The notes below the pieces were generated by a model. That model ran no database searches. It was not told the origin of the DNA and worked only from the letters and a program-made list of their open reading frames with translations. The translations under genes were made by a program, and so were the position numbers. A DNA stretch of 64,000 nt, from NCBI GenBank assembly GCA_035623255.1, contig DASPTU010000110.1:1-64000 (forward strand), given 5' to 3'. Shown piece by piece: positions 18,778 through 27,683 of the stretch. The stretch is from JAFAGX01 sp035623255 (lineage in GTDB: Bacteria > Acidobacteriota > Terriglobia > Terriglobales > Acidobacteriaceae). Within the stretch, counting starts at the first letter, position 1. Each line of letters starts with the position of its first letter.

Positions 18778-20231
18778 ATAATGCCGCACAGGTCATTCCT
18801 CAAGCGGTCGACTATATCCGCTTGTTGCCCGAAATTGTGCTCTCGATTTTCGGAATGGTCATCATGCTCGTCGATCCGCTCCTCGATGAGAACCGTAGTC
18901 AGCGACCCTTAGGAGCTATCGCACTCCTAGGCTCAATGGTAGCGCTCGCTGCGACCTTGTTTCAGGCTCAGTATCCGGGGCTTGCCTTCTGGAACATGAT
19001 TCAAGTGGATGCATTCAGCATCTTCTTCCACTTCCTGATTATTGCGGTCACCGCCGTCGTAATTCTGACCTCGTATGAGTACATGGAAGTGCAGGAAATT
19101 CGCGCAGGCGAGTACTACGGACTGATTCTGTTCGGCGCGGTCGGCATGTGCCTGATGTCCTCCGCCGTCGAACTGGTCCTGGTTTTTATCGCACTGGAGA
19201 TTTCCTCCATCTCCACCTACGTTCTGGCGGGCTTCCGCAGGCGCGCCGCCATCAGCAGCGAGGCTTCAGTGAAGTATTTCCTGCTTGGATCGTTCGCCAC
19301 CGCATTCTTCCTCTATGGTGTGGCAATGATGTTCGGGGCCACCGGCTCGACCAGCATCAAGGACATCGGTAATGTGCTGAGCTCGGGACGGATTCCAATC
19401 CTGGCGTATGTCGGTATCGCCTTGATGTTTGTGGGGCTGGGATTTAAGGTCGCCGCTGCTCCGTTTCATATCTGGACGCCGGACGTGTACGAGGGTGCAC
19501 CCGCGCCGGTCGTGGGATTCATGTCCACCGCGCCGAAGGCTGCGGTTTTCGCCGTACTGCTCCGGGTCATGTTTGAAGCGCACGCTCCCGGGCGCATCTG
19601 GTTGATTTGGGTCGTCGCTGCGCTTTCCATGACCATCGGAAACCTGGGAGCGCTGGTGCAGCAGAACGTAAAGCGCCTGCTGGCATATTCCTCGATTGCC
19701 CATGCCGGATACTTGCTCGTAGCCATCGCGGCACTGCCGAATAATGGCATTCCAGCCGCGATGTTTTACACTGCATCGTATGCGGCTATGAACGTTGGCG
19801 CTTTCGCCGTTGTAAGTCACATTGGCAGAGCCGGAGAACGGTATGTCAACGTCGATGACTATGCGGGCCTGGGAACCCGCTCTCCGATGTTAGCCGCCAT
19901 TTTGACGATCTTCCTGCTGTCGCTGATCGGAATTCCCATCACTGCCGGATTTTTTGCGAAGTTCTATGTCTTCAGCGCAGCCTTACAGGCCAATCTGGTG
20001 GGTCTGGTGATCATTGGAGTAATCAACAGCGCAGTCGCGGCTTATTACTACCTGCGCCTGATTGTCGTCATGTACATGCGGGATGCGCGGGAGACAATGC
20101 CAATCTCCCCAGTTCCGGCCGGCTTGGGAGCGGCACTAGCCGTCAGCGCAGTAGCAACCATCTACCTGGGCGTCCTACCCGGCCGTGTGCTCGACTATGC
20201 AGCGCGGACGGCTGCAGCGTGGATGCACTGA
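18774..20231 (+). CDS. nuoN: NADH-quinone oxidoreductase subunit N
   Basis: Third antiporter-like subunit, 485 residues, last gene of the operon. Features: ALEISSISTYVLAGFRR, FKVAAAPFHIWTPDVYEGAPAPVVGFM and VKRLLAYSSIAHAGYLLV. ATGA overlap with nuoM. The operon stops eight bases before the convergent ABC permease gene, with no clear intrinsic terminator between them. Confidence 0.96.
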   Translation: MNNAAQVIPQAVDYIRLLPEIVLSIFGMVIMLVDPLLDENRSQRPLGAIALLGSMVALAATLFQAQYPGLAFWNMIQVDAFSIFFHFLIIAVTAVVILTSYEYMEVQEIRAGEYYGLILFGAVGMCLMSSAVELVLVFIALEISSISTYVLAGFRRRAAISSEASVKYFLLGSFATAFFLYGVAMMFGATGSTSIKDIGNVLSSGRIPILAYVGIALMFVGLGFKVAAAPFHIWTPDVYEGAPAPVVGFMSTAPKAAVFAVLLRVMFEAHAPGRIWLIWVVAALSMTIGNLGALVQQNVKRLLAYSSIAHAGYLLVAIAALPNNGIPAAMFYTASYAAMNVGAFAVVSHIGRAGERYVNVDDYAGLGTRSPMLAAILTIFLLSLIGIPITAGFFAKFYVFSAALQANLVGLVIIGVINSAVAAYYYLRLIVVMYMRDARETMPISPVPAGLGAALAVSAVATIYLGVLPGRVLDYAARTAAAWMH

Positions 20232-20239
20232 TCCGCCGC

Positions 20240-20953
20240 CTATTCCACCGATACCGCAATATCCACGTAGGAAAAGATTCTCGCCGCCACCCACCAGAAC
20301 ACCAGAGTCTCGCACAGGGCCAGGATGATCGGCAGCCATGGACCAATCACTACCGCCTCAAACGAGGACTTCAACAAGACGGCCACCAGAGCGTAAACCG
20401 GAATCGCCAACCCCCAGTACGAGTTCCCCGAGCTATAGCTGATCAGGGCAGGAAGCCCCATCAAAGCGGCTGTTGCCCCTGCGGCGAAAAATGGATTGAG
20501 AAACGTGGAAAACATCAAGGCCACGGTTCCCGCAAGCATGCACGCTCCCAGGAGGCAAACCATCAGGAACCACACTTCTCGCACCGCAAAACCGGATTGG
20601 CCCAGCGTCCAACTGCCCGTCAGGCCGAGGGTAAAGCAGTAAATCGCGGAAGCAATACTGATTCCCAACACCAGCCCCGAGAGATAGCGCTCGCGCCCCA
20701 CAGCCTTGGATAGAACACCGAGAATGCGTCGTGATCGTCGCTCGTTATAGATGGCGGAACTGCCAAAGAAAACGCTGAATGCCACCACATAGACCGCGAC
20801 TTGCTTGAACACGAAAAGCAGATCTTCCCTTTGCCGCGCCGCCTCGGTGCTCAGTCCCAGAAATGCCAGCAGCAGCACCCATAGCAACATGACCAGGATG
20901 GGCCAGCGTTGCTCGCGCACGAAGTTGACCGCGATCAGTAATATGGTTTTCAT
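20240..20953 (-). CDS. ABC transporter permease, ABC-2-like
   Basis: A 237-residue integral membrane protein with about six hydrophobic segments. After the second segment comes NERRSRRILGVLSKAVGRERYLSG, the cytoplasmic coupling-helix pattern seen in ABC-2-type permeases. The start overlaps the stop of the ATPase gene by four bases (20950-20953), so the pair is one transporter. The substrate is unknown; such pairs often serve export of membrane components or drugs. Confidence 0.8.
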   Translation of the reverse strand: MKTILLIAVNFVREQRWPILVMLLWVLLLAFLGLSTEAARQREDLLFVFKQVAVYVVAFSVFFGSSAIYNERRSRRILGVLSKAVGRERYLSGLVLGISIASAIYCFTLGLTGSWTLGQSGFAVREVWFLMVCLLGACMLAGTVALMFSTFLNPFFAAGATAALMGLPALISYSSGNSYWGLAIPVYALVAVLLKSSFEAVVIGPWLPIILALCETLVFWWVAARIFSYVDIAVSVE

Positions 20954-21873
20954 CGGACGCTGCTTGCTGCCTTGGATTGCTCCCCGGTCACTTCCAGGAA
21001 AACTTCTTCCAGCGAACGTCGTTTGGGGATAACGCTGACAATTTCACCACCAGCATTCCAAATGTGCGCGATGCTGGCGCGCTGTTGATTTCGTGGCACG
21101 ACAATCCTTACTATGCCATTCTGCGCCGTTGCTCCCGAAAACAACTCTGCACCGATCCCGGTTGCCGCGATCTCGACTTCTTCGCTGGCTTCCAATAGCT
21201 CGGCGGTCTTAGCCAATCGAATTAACTTGCCACGATGGAGTACCGCGACGCGATCGCACAGTAGCTCGATCTCCGAAAGCAGATGTGAGCTCAGAAAGAT
21301 TGTTCGACCCGCCGCCCGCAATCGGGTCAGCAGTTCTCTCACATTTACTCGGGACACCGGATCCAGCGCAGACGTGGGTTCATCCAGAATCAAGAGCTCG
21401 GGATCATTCACTAAAGCCTGGGCCAGGCCCACGCGTTGCAGCATCCCGCGCGAAAATCGGCTCACATTGCGAGCCGTATCATCCTGCAAACCGACCAGTT
21501 CCAGCACCTCAGCCGCGCGTTGCTGCAGTTGAGAAAAAGTTATGCCATTCAGCGCGCCGTAGAAGCGCACCAGTTCTTCCGCCCGGCGCGGATATAACGC
21601 GACATTCTCCGGCAGAAACCCTACCCGCTGCCGCGTAGCCGCATGTCCAAATGGCTTTCCAAGCAAACGCCCGCGCCCGCTGGTCGGGCGCATGAAACCC
21701 ATCGCCAAATGCATGGCAGTGGTCTTACCTGCGCCGTTCGGACCTAAGAAGCCAAAGATTTCCCCTGTCTGCACCTCCAGCGTGAAATCTTCCAGAGCGC
21801 GAAAGCTGCCGCCGAGAAAGCGGTGATACTCTTTCGTGACGTTCTCGAATTCCAACACCGGATTCATTGGCAT
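20950..21873 (-). CDS. ABC transporter ATP-binding protein
   Basis: A 307-residue ATPase. Walker A GPNGAGKTT (about 45-53), Q-loop region FLPENVALYPRRAEEL, signature FSRGMLQRVGLAQALVNDPELLILDEPTSALDP with Walker B, and H-loop SSHLLSEIE. The C-terminal 80 residues form the regulatory extension common to ABC-2 exporters such as CcmA/NatA-like proteins. Two start codons six bases apart (21873 and 21867) cannot be separated because no Shine-Dalgarno is visible. Confidence 0.9.
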   Translation of the reverse strand: MPMNPVLEFENVTKEYHRFLGGSFRALEDFTLEVQTGEIFGFLGPNGAGKTTAMHLAMGFMRPTSGRGRLLGKPFGHAATRQRVGFLPENVALYPRRAEELVRFYGALNGITFSQLQQRAAEVLELVGLQDDTARNVSRFSRGMLQRVGLAQALVNDPELLILDEPTSALDPVSRVNVRELLTRLRAAGRTIFLSSHLLSEIELLCDRVAVLHRGKLIRLAKTAELLEASEEVEIAATGIGAELFSGATAQNGIVRIVVPRNQQRASIAHIWNAGGEIVSVIPKRRSLEEVFLEVTGEQSKAASSVR

Positions 21874-21933
21874 TCATTCTAAACGCTGGTTAGGAAATAG
21901 TTTCTGAAACAGTTCACCCTGCACAACTTTGAT

Positions 21934-21962
21934 TTGACAACCGCGGCACACGCAGTCATGAT
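21934..21962 (+). promoter_or_regulatory. Predicted promoter of the Flp-type pilin gene
   Basis: TTGACA (21934-21939), 17-base spacer, CATGAT (21957-21962). The predicted start near 21969 leaves a leader of about 12 bases containing GGGTGA before the pilin ATG. Confidence 0.5.
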
Positions 21963-21980
21963 GTGATGGGCGGGTGAATT

Positions 21981-22148
21981 ATGGTGGGTTTGTGGAGAAG
22001 AATGTGGTCGGAGGAGCAAGGTCAGGACATTGCCGAATATGCTGTGATGCTCGCGGTTATTCTTGTCCTGGTCGTGGGGACAGTGCGATTAATCGGCGGT
22101 AACGCAAACAACGCGTTCTCCGCCACCGCCAGCGCGATCGGACAATGA
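21981..22148 (+). CDS. Flp-type (type IVb) pilin, small orphan gene
   Basis: A 55-residue open frame. The type IVb prepilin cleavage pattern G/XXXXEY is present: GQDIAEY, with Gly14 at -1 and Glu at +5, Tyr at +6. It is followed by a continuous hydrophobic helix (AVMLAVILVLVVGTVRLIGG) and a short Ala/Asn/Ser tail, as in Flp pilins. The leader is short and acidic before the cleavage site (SEEQG). No tad secretion genes adjoin; the nearest helper is a prepilin peptidase at 49.8 kb. It may form a thin pilus, or act as a minor pilin in a Tad system encoded elsewhere. Confidence 0.85.
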   Translation: MVGLWRRMWSEEQGQDIAEYAVMLAVILVLVVGTVRLIGGNANNAFSATASAIGQ

Positions 22149-22373
22149 CGGCCTATATTGTCGGTTTCTCCTCCGGCACCAGGCTTTGAAGTTGATGCAG
22201 GTCAGTAAGTTATCTCCTGAGATGGAGTACCCTCCATTCTTTTCTTAACGGATCTGTTTGTCCCTATAACCCATCTCCGGCGCCTTCCAACGTGCTGAAC
22301 CCTTACATCTACTTCAACAAACACACCTTCCCTTGGCCATCGCAAACACCGACATTGGCATCGCGGGCGAAAC

Positions 22374-23303
22374 CTACTCCGGGGTTGCGGGAACGTAGAC
22401 TTGAGAAGCGCCCACCAACTCAGCATTCGGCACCTCAGTCCGAAGTCTGACCCGCTGCAGACCGGCCTTCTTCTGCGGCTTCGGAATGAAACCCAGCCAG
22501 TACTGATTCCCTAGCTTGTGATTGATGTCATCGAGGTATGGAGCGAAGCTCACCGGCGCACCGGTGAAGCCTATATAGTAGGACTCCCCTCCGGTTTCAT
22601 CAGCAAGCTGGGACAGATACTGTTGCCCCCAGTACCAGCGCCAGTAGCTGTGGGCCTCGTGACCGTTTCCCGGCATGTAAATGCCGTAAACAATCACTCC
22701 CGCGCGCTGCGCATCGTTGATCGCCTCGCTCACATAGGGGTCGTCCGAGCTGGTCCCACCGAACCAATCCACGCCGTCTGTGATCATGCAAACCTCGCGG
22801 CGCACTGTACCTTGAGGCCATCGCTTAATCAGGTCCTGGAGCGAGAAATATGGGCTGGAATCAGCTCCCAATATGCTCTGCGGAAGCCGAACCGTTTTCG
22901 CCGCCTGGGCGTGATCGGTCGTCAGATTCTGGACAAGTTGCGCAACTCCATTTTGCATATAGGCAACGCCAACTGCTGTAGTTGACGGCTGCGCCAGGAT
23001 GAACTGTCGAATGTCCTCTAACTGCGAGCCCAGGCTGACACTGGCCCCGTCGTCGATCAGAACAAAGAATTCCATCGCCGCATGTTCTCGCTGGGCCGGG
23101 ATCCAGTCGACAACCTTGTCCCGAGTACGACCCTCGTAAACCATCACATCTTGTTCGGTGACCTCTGGTGGCTTATTTCCGTGGCGCGCTTCCACCGTAA
23201 CCACCATGTGAACTGGAGCGCCACCCGAAGACTGCTGGCCCAGAGCGTACGCCGCTATGAGCAGAACCAAAACTGAACCCCATAGAATCGGTCGTCTTTT
23301 CAC
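22374..23303 (-). CDS. Secreted VWFA-domain protein, Acidobacteria-type
   Basis: A 309-residue protein with an N-terminal signal peptide (about 1-22, ending at LGQQ). The first 90 residues are a short beta domain (VTEQDVMVYEGRTRDKV) usual in acidobacterial VWFA-related proteins. The von Willebrand A domain follows from about 90: FFVLIDDGASV is at the metal-site strand, and CMITDGVDW at the later one. The first metal motif is degenerate (DDGAS instead of DxSxS). It probably acts in periplasmic or surface protein interactions; no partner is evident. It is followed downstream by 225 bases without a recognised gene. Confidence 0.75.
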   Translation of the reverse strand: MKRRPILWGSVLVLLIAAYALGQQSSGGAPVHMVVTVEARHGNKPPEVTEQDVMVYEGRTRDKVVDWIPAQREHAAMEFFVLIDDGASVSLGSQLEDIRQFILAQPSTTAVGVAYMQNGVAQLVQNLTTDHAQAAKTVRLPQSILGADSSPYFSLQDLIKRWPQGTVRREVCMITDGVDWFGGTSSDDPYVSEAINDAQRAGVIVYGIYMPGNGHEAHSYWRWYWGQQYLSQLADETGGESYYIGFTGAPVSFAPYLDDINHKLGNQYWLGFIPKPQKKAGLQRVRLRTEVPNAELVGASQVYVPATPE

Positions 23304-23463
23304 GGCTTCCTCACTTTCGTTAGCTGATCTCTACCCTCAGGGTTCGGAATACACCGCTTCTATGATGATCAAACCCTTTTTCCGGATGCGCTGGCAGCCA
23401 ACAAGGATTGTGAAACGCACATCGCCGTTAACAAACCAGTAAGAGACCTTGCGTGGGCTGCGA

Positions 23464-24612
23464 TCATCCACGCACGACCGCTTGCGGGCGCCCTTTCCAA
23501 ATCCCGCCGTAACCTCTCCAATACTGCAAAGCCGAATAAACCGTGGTGGCGATGTAAAAGAGCGCGATCGCCGGTAGCATTGGCGCCCACAGTCCTGAAA
23601 TTCTGTACAGCTTTAGCGTGGGCCAATATGCGATCGTCATAAGCGCCCATGCGGCGAACCCGGTGACCGCCGCCATCTTTCCCATCCCGATCATCGCCAG
23701 TGGCACAAGGTAAGTAATGAGCATTCCCAAGACCACGGCGCTCAGCAGGACAACGGAATGATGCAGTTGCGTAAAAGCGCTGCGTGCGATCATACGGCCG
23801 ATCTGGCCGAAACTCTCATATTCCCGCACGCTCCTTGCTTCCTGGGTCAGCCCAAGCCAGATTCGTTCTCCTTTCCCCTTGACAGCTCGCGCTAAGGCGC
23901 AGTCATCAATAAGTTCGCTGCGAATCGCAGCAATTCCCCCGATCTTGGCCAGCGCCGCAGCTTTAATCAGAATGCAACCACCAGCAGCAGCGGCGGTTCG
24001 CTTCTCGGATGAGGCAACCCAAGCTGGCGGATAAAGCATGAAAAAGAAAAATACGAATGCCGGAATCAGCATTCTTTCCGCGAACGACTCGCAACGCAGC
24101 TTGACCATAAGGGAAACCAGCCCAAAACCGCCGGTCTCGGCCTGTGCCAGCAAATGACCTAGATTGCCTGGTTCATGCACGATGTCCGCGTCGGTGAACC
24201 AGTAATAATCGGGAGCGAATTCTGTCGCTGCACGAACGCCCTCGGAGAGAGCCCAGACCTTTCCCGCCCAGCCCTCCGGCAGCGGGCCGGCGGGAACAAC
24301 TCTCAATCGATCGGGAAATCCTGCCTGCTCTGCGGCCTCGTGTGCCCTTTCTGCGGTGCCGTCAGAACTGTGATCGTCCACTACAAGAACCTGCATTGAT
24401 CCGCCGTAATCCTGTAACAGCAGCGATTTGACCGACTGCGCAATCAATGCCGCCTCATTTCGCGCCGGCACGACGACGGCAACCCTCCGGCTCGGTATCG
24501 CGGGTGTTAGGGAGGACAGATCCTGGATCTCCATTCGCCAGAATCCACCGCGTGCAAATACAAGGTAAATCCAAATGGCGAGCGAAAACGCCCCAATTCC
24601 TTCTGCAATCAT
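23464..24612 (-). CDS. hpnB: Hopene-associated family 2 glycosyltransferase HpnB-like
   Basis: A 382-residue membrane glycosyltransferase. One N-terminal helix, then a GT-A catalytic domain: VAVVVPARNEAALI, VLVVDDHSSDGT, the metal-binding FTDADIVHEP and later acidic motif ELIDDCALARAVK, with GERIWLG. Three or four helices follow (about 275-365). Order and length match HpnB proteins linked to hopanoid clusters. No squalene-hopene cyclase gene lies in the window, so the role in hopanoid modification is inferred from family only. Confidence 0.75.
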   Translation of the reverse strand: MIAEGIGAFSLAIWIYLVFARGGFWRMEIQDLSSLTPAIPSRRVAVVVPARNEAALIAQSVKSLLLQDYGGSMQVLVVDDHSSDGTAERAHEAAEQAGFPDRLRVVPAGPLPEGWAGKVWALSEGVRAATEFAPDYYWFTDADIVHEPGNLGHLLAQAETGGFGLVSLMVKLRCESFAERMLIPAFVFFFFMLYPPAWVASSEKRTAAAAGGCILIKAAALAKIGGIAAIRSELIDDCALARAVKGKGERIWLGLTQEARSVREYESFGQIGRMIARSAFTQLHHSVVLLSAVVLGMLITYLVPLAMIGMGKMAAVTGFAAWALMTIAYWPTLKLYRISGLWAPMLPAIALFYIATTVYSALQYWRGYGGIWKGRPQAVVRG

Positions 24613-24741
24613 GCTTTAGGTATTATCCGCCAAAGCCATAGCGAGGACGGTCGCAGCCCGGTGCGCATCTTCGGTGCGCTGCATCACAGCACAGGAAATC
24701 TATTTGGAGCGAAAATAGAATAGGTGGAAGGGGGGTATCTT

Positions 24742-25194
24742 ATGCTCGCCATGCGACTGGTACGCCTGATTGAAACTCATGCCGATCGCCTTTCTCAATC
24801 TCTGACACGGCGGCTGGAAAACGATCCCTTCTGTGCCCAATTGCGGAAAGTGCCCCACGAAGAACTGGAAGCTCGTAGTTACGAAATCTTCAGCCACCTC
24901 ACCGACTGGCTGTTGTACAAGACAGAACGTGATCTTGAGCGGGCGTACACCGAGATCGGCGTGCGCCGTGCCAGACAGCAGGTCGCACTCAGCCACGTGC
25001 TCTACGCGATCAACGCCACCAAAGAGCAGCTATGGGCTTTCCTGCAGGACGAGGGTGTGGTCACGAAGCCGGTTGAACTCTTTGCTGAGATGGAGCTTTT
25101 CCGCTTGCTCGACCAGTTCTTTGACAAGGCCATCTACTATCTGGCAGCGGGATACGAAAGCGCGCGCGTTGCTGCAGAGACAAGTGCTGCATAA
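24742..25194 (+). CDS. Helical-bundle protein resembling the N-terminal RsbRD sensor domain
   Basis: A 150-residue all-helical protein (no signal, no membrane segment) with heptad-like charged helices. The arrangement recalls the RsbRD N-terminal domain found in stressosome and sensor-kinase proteins, but here it stands alone without STAS or kinase domain. ATG 24742 is preferred over a GTG at 24724 because AAGGGGGG lies eight bases before it. It is 187 bases upstream of gap on the same strand. The family assignment is tentative. Confidence 0.55.
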   Translation: MLAMRLVRLIETHADRLSQSLTRRLENDPFCAQLRKVPHEELEARSYEIFSHLTDWLLYKTERDLERAYTEIGVRRARQQVALSHVLYAINATKEQLWAFLQDEGVVTKPVELFAEMELFRLLDQFFDKAIYYLAAGYESARVAAETSAA

Positions 25195-25267
25195 GCCGCC
25201 CCGGCACAGATGATGCTTTGCAGCGGACGCCGCAGTCCCACCCGAATTGAAACTGAAATCGACCACA

Positions 25268-25289
25268 ACGGATTCACAAGCGAATCCGT
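25268..25289 (+). promoter_or_regulatory. Hairpin in the region upstream of gap
   Basis: ACGGATTC (25268-25275) and GAATCCGT (25282-25289) form a perfect 8-base stem with a 6-base loop, about 92 bases before the gap start. No U-run follows. It could be an operator for a repressor or a leader structure. Confidence 0.35.
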
Positions 25290-25381
25290 GTTTGCCGCCT
25301 GTCCCGCTTCCCTGTTACCATTTTTAGTTCCCGGCCTCAAGCATTTTTCATTTTTGTTTTTTATCTCTTTCTGGAGGCATT

Positions 25382-26392
25382 ATGGCAATCAAAGTAGGTA
25401 TTAATGGTTTCGGTCGTATCGGTCGCAACGTCTTGCGCGCTTCGCTCAATGATCCCAACCTTGAATTTGTTGCAGTTAATGACCTCACCGATCCGAAAAC
25501 CCTGGCGCATCTGCTCAAATACGATTCCATTCTTGGCAACCTGCCCAACAAAATCACTGCGGGGACGGACCGCATTCAGGTCGACGGCCGCAGCATCCGG
25601 GTCTTTGCCGAAAAGGACCCCGCCAAACTGCCGTGGGAATCGGTCGGTGCTCAAGTCGTAATTGAGTCCACCGGGCGCTTTACCAATGCGGAAGATGCCA
25701 AGAAGCACCTGCGCGGCCCGGTGAAAAAAGTCATTATTTCTGCCCCAGCCAAGAATGAGGACGTTACCCTGGTCTTGGGTGTCAACCATCAGGTTTACGA
25801 TCCCGCCAAGCATCACGTAATTTCCAACGCTTCCTGCACCACTAATTGCCTGGCGCCGATTGCCAAGGTTTTACATGACAATTTCAAAATTGTCAGTGGA
25901 ACCATGACCACGATTCACTCCTATACAAATGACCAGGTCATTCTGGACTTCCCCCACAAGGATTTGCGCCGCGCCCGCGCCGCCGCGCTTTCGATGATTC
26001 CCACGTCGACTGGGGCCGCCAAAGCGTTGAAGCTTGTGATTCCCGAAATGGCGGGTAAGCTCGATGGCTTTGCCGTACGCGTCCCTACGCCCAACGTTTC
26101 CGTCGTCGATCTGGTAGCGGTTGTCGAAAAGAAAACGTCCAAAGAGGAAGTCAATGCCGCGATGAAGAAGGCCTCGGAAGAAGGTCCACTGAAGGGTTAT
26201 CTTGGCTACGAAGAAAATGAGCTTGTGTCTGCCGATTTCCGCGGCGACTCCCGTTCTTCGATCCTGGATGCGCTCTCTACCATGGTCGTTGGCGGCAACC
26301 TCGTTAAAGTACTTTCGTGGTATGACAACGAATGGGGCTATTCCTGCCGGGTCCGGGATTTGATCGACTATATCGGCAAGAAAGGCCTCTGA
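25382..26392 (+). CDS. gap: Glyceraldehyde-3-phosphate dehydrogenase, type I
   Basis: A 336-residue NAD(P)-dependent glycolytic enzyme. N-terminal Rossmann motif INGFGRIGRNV, catalytic SNASCTTNCLAP (Cys near 152), then SMIPTSTGAAKA and the C-terminal SWYDNEWGYSCRV. GGAGG precedes the ATG by four bases. The 5' region is unusually T-rich for 50 bases. It is followed at 79 bases by pgk, with part of an intergenic repeat between. Confidence 0.97.
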   Translation: MAIKVGINGFGRIGRNVLRASLNDPNLEFVAVNDLTDPKTLAHLLKYDSILGNLPNKITAGTDRIQVDGRSIRVFAEKDPAKLPWESVGAQVVIESTGRFTNAEDAKKHLRGPVKKVIISAPAKNEDVTLVLGVNHQVYDPAKHHVISNASCTTNCLAPIAKVLHDNFKIVSGTMTTIHSYTNDQVILDFPHKDLRRARAAALSMIPTSTGAAKALKLVIPEMAGKLDGFAVRVPTPNVSVVDLVAVVEKKTSKEEVNAAMKKASEEGPLKGYLGYEENELVSADFRGDSRSSILDALSTMVVGGNLVKVLSWYDNEWGYSCRVRDLIDYIGKKGL

Positions 26393-26417
26393 GTCGTAGG
26401 TCGGTGTCTTACATCAT

Positions 26418-26428
26418 TTGTCATCCCG
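26418..26428 (+). repeat. Half copy of the GTCATCC-bounded intergenic repeat
   Basis: TTGTCATCCCG is identical to the left end of the element at 36206-36300. The right end (GGATGAC-like) is missing here. It lies in the gap-pgk spacer. Confidence 0.5.
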
Positions 26429-26471
26429 AGTGAGCGGGACGCGAGCTTCCTTGTCCCTCAAGAGAACGAAA

Positions 26472-27683
26472 ATGGCCAAACTTTCCATCCGCGACCTGCC
26501 CCTCAACGATCATCGTATTTTTATGCGTGTAGACTTCAACGTTCCCCTGGACGATGGGCGTGTTATGGACGACACGCGCATCCGCGAGACCCTGCCGACC
26601 GTTGAGTACGCACTGCGACATGGCGCGCGGCTCATTCTCGCTTCGCACCTGGGGCGACCCAAAGGCAAACCCAACTCAAAAATGAGTCTCAAGCCGGTGG
26701 CCGAGCGGCTGCGGATGTTGCTGGATCGAGAGCTGGCTCGTGGCGAAAACGTTGGGTTCTGTCCCGATTGCATCGGCATCGAAGCCGAGGAAATGGCAGG
26801 CAAGCTGGAAAAAGGTCAGACCCTGCTGCTCGAGAATCTTCGTTTTCATGCCGAAGAAGAAGCCAACGACGAGAAGTTCTCCCAGCAGCTTGCCAGCCTG
26901 GCCGACTACTACGTCAATGACGCTTTCGGCACGGCCCATCGCGCCCATGCCTCGACTGTCGGTATCACCAAGTTCGTCCAGAAATCCGCCGCTGGCCTGC
27001 TCATGGAGAAAGAGCTCGAATATCTCGGCCGCGTGATGCAGCACCCGGAGCATCCTTTCGTCGCAATTCTAGGCGGGGCCAAAGTAAGTGACAAGATCGG
27101 CGTCATTCAGAATCTTTTGCACAAAGTGAACACTTTCATCATCGGCGGCGCCATGGCTTACACATTTCTGAAGGCCGAGGGCATGGACGTCGGAAAGTCC
27201 CGCGTGGAGGACGACAAGCTCGATCTCGCCCGCCAGATTCTGCAGGACGCGAAGCACCGCAACGTAAAATTTCTCTTGCCTTCAGATCACGTGGTGGCCG
27301 ATCGCATCGACGTGAATGCCGCGGTCCGCACCCTCAACAGCGGCCAGCCGATTCCCGCCAACATGATGGGCCTCGACATCGGACCTCAAACCGCGGAGGA
27401 ATATTCCGAGGAAATCTCCCGCGCTCGCACCATTGTCTGGAATGGCCCGATGGGCGTCTTCGAAGTTCCGCCATTCTCCAGAGGGACTTTCAAGGTTGCG
27501 CGCGCCGTCGCCGATAATCCCGGCGCAATTTCGATTGTCGGCGGCGGAGACTCAGTTTCCGCAGTTCACGCCGCCGGAGTCGCCGACAAAATCACTCACA
27601 TTTCAACTGGCGGCGGCGCTTCCCTGGAATTCCTCGAAGGCAAAAAACTTCCCGGTGTAGAAGCTCTGACCGATAAACGCTGA
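26472..27683 (+). CDS. pgk: Phosphoglycerate kinase
   Basis: A 403-residue monomeric kinase interconverting 1,3-bisphosphoglycerate and 3-phosphoglycerate. Motifs: MRVDFNVPLDDG, SHLGRPKG, AHRAHASTVG, LGGAKVSDKIGVI and the C-terminal nucleotide loop GGGDSVSAV. The frame is open from 26418 through the repeat element, but ATG 26472 (MAKLSIRDL) matches the usual start. It forms a glycolytic cluster with gap and tpiA. Confidence 0.97.
   Translation: MAKLSIRDLPLNDHRIFMRVDFNVPLDDGRVMDDTRIRETLPTVEYALRHGARLILASHLGRPKGKPNSKMSLKPVAERLRMLLDRELARGENVGFCPDCIGIEAEEMAGKLEKGQTLLLENLRFHAEEEANDEKFSQQLASLADYYVNDAFGTAHRAHASTVGITKFVQKSAAGLLMEKELEYLGRVMQHPEHPFVAILGGAKVSDKIGVIQNLLHKVNTFIIGGAMAYTFLKAEGMDVGKSRVEDDKLDLARQILQDAKHRNVKFLLPSDHVVADRIDVNAAVRTLNSGQPIPANMMGLDIGPQTAEEYSEEISRARTIVWNGPMGVFEVPPFSRGTFKVARAVADNPGAISIVGGGDSVSAVHAAGVADKITHISTGGGASLEFLEGKKLPGVEALTDKR

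Noticed and set aside
6806..20231. Membrane-bound hydrogenase or Mrp antiporter instead of complex I
   Set aside because: nuoE, nuoF and nuoG with NADH/FMN sites are present, and NuoD lacks the nickel-binding cysteines.
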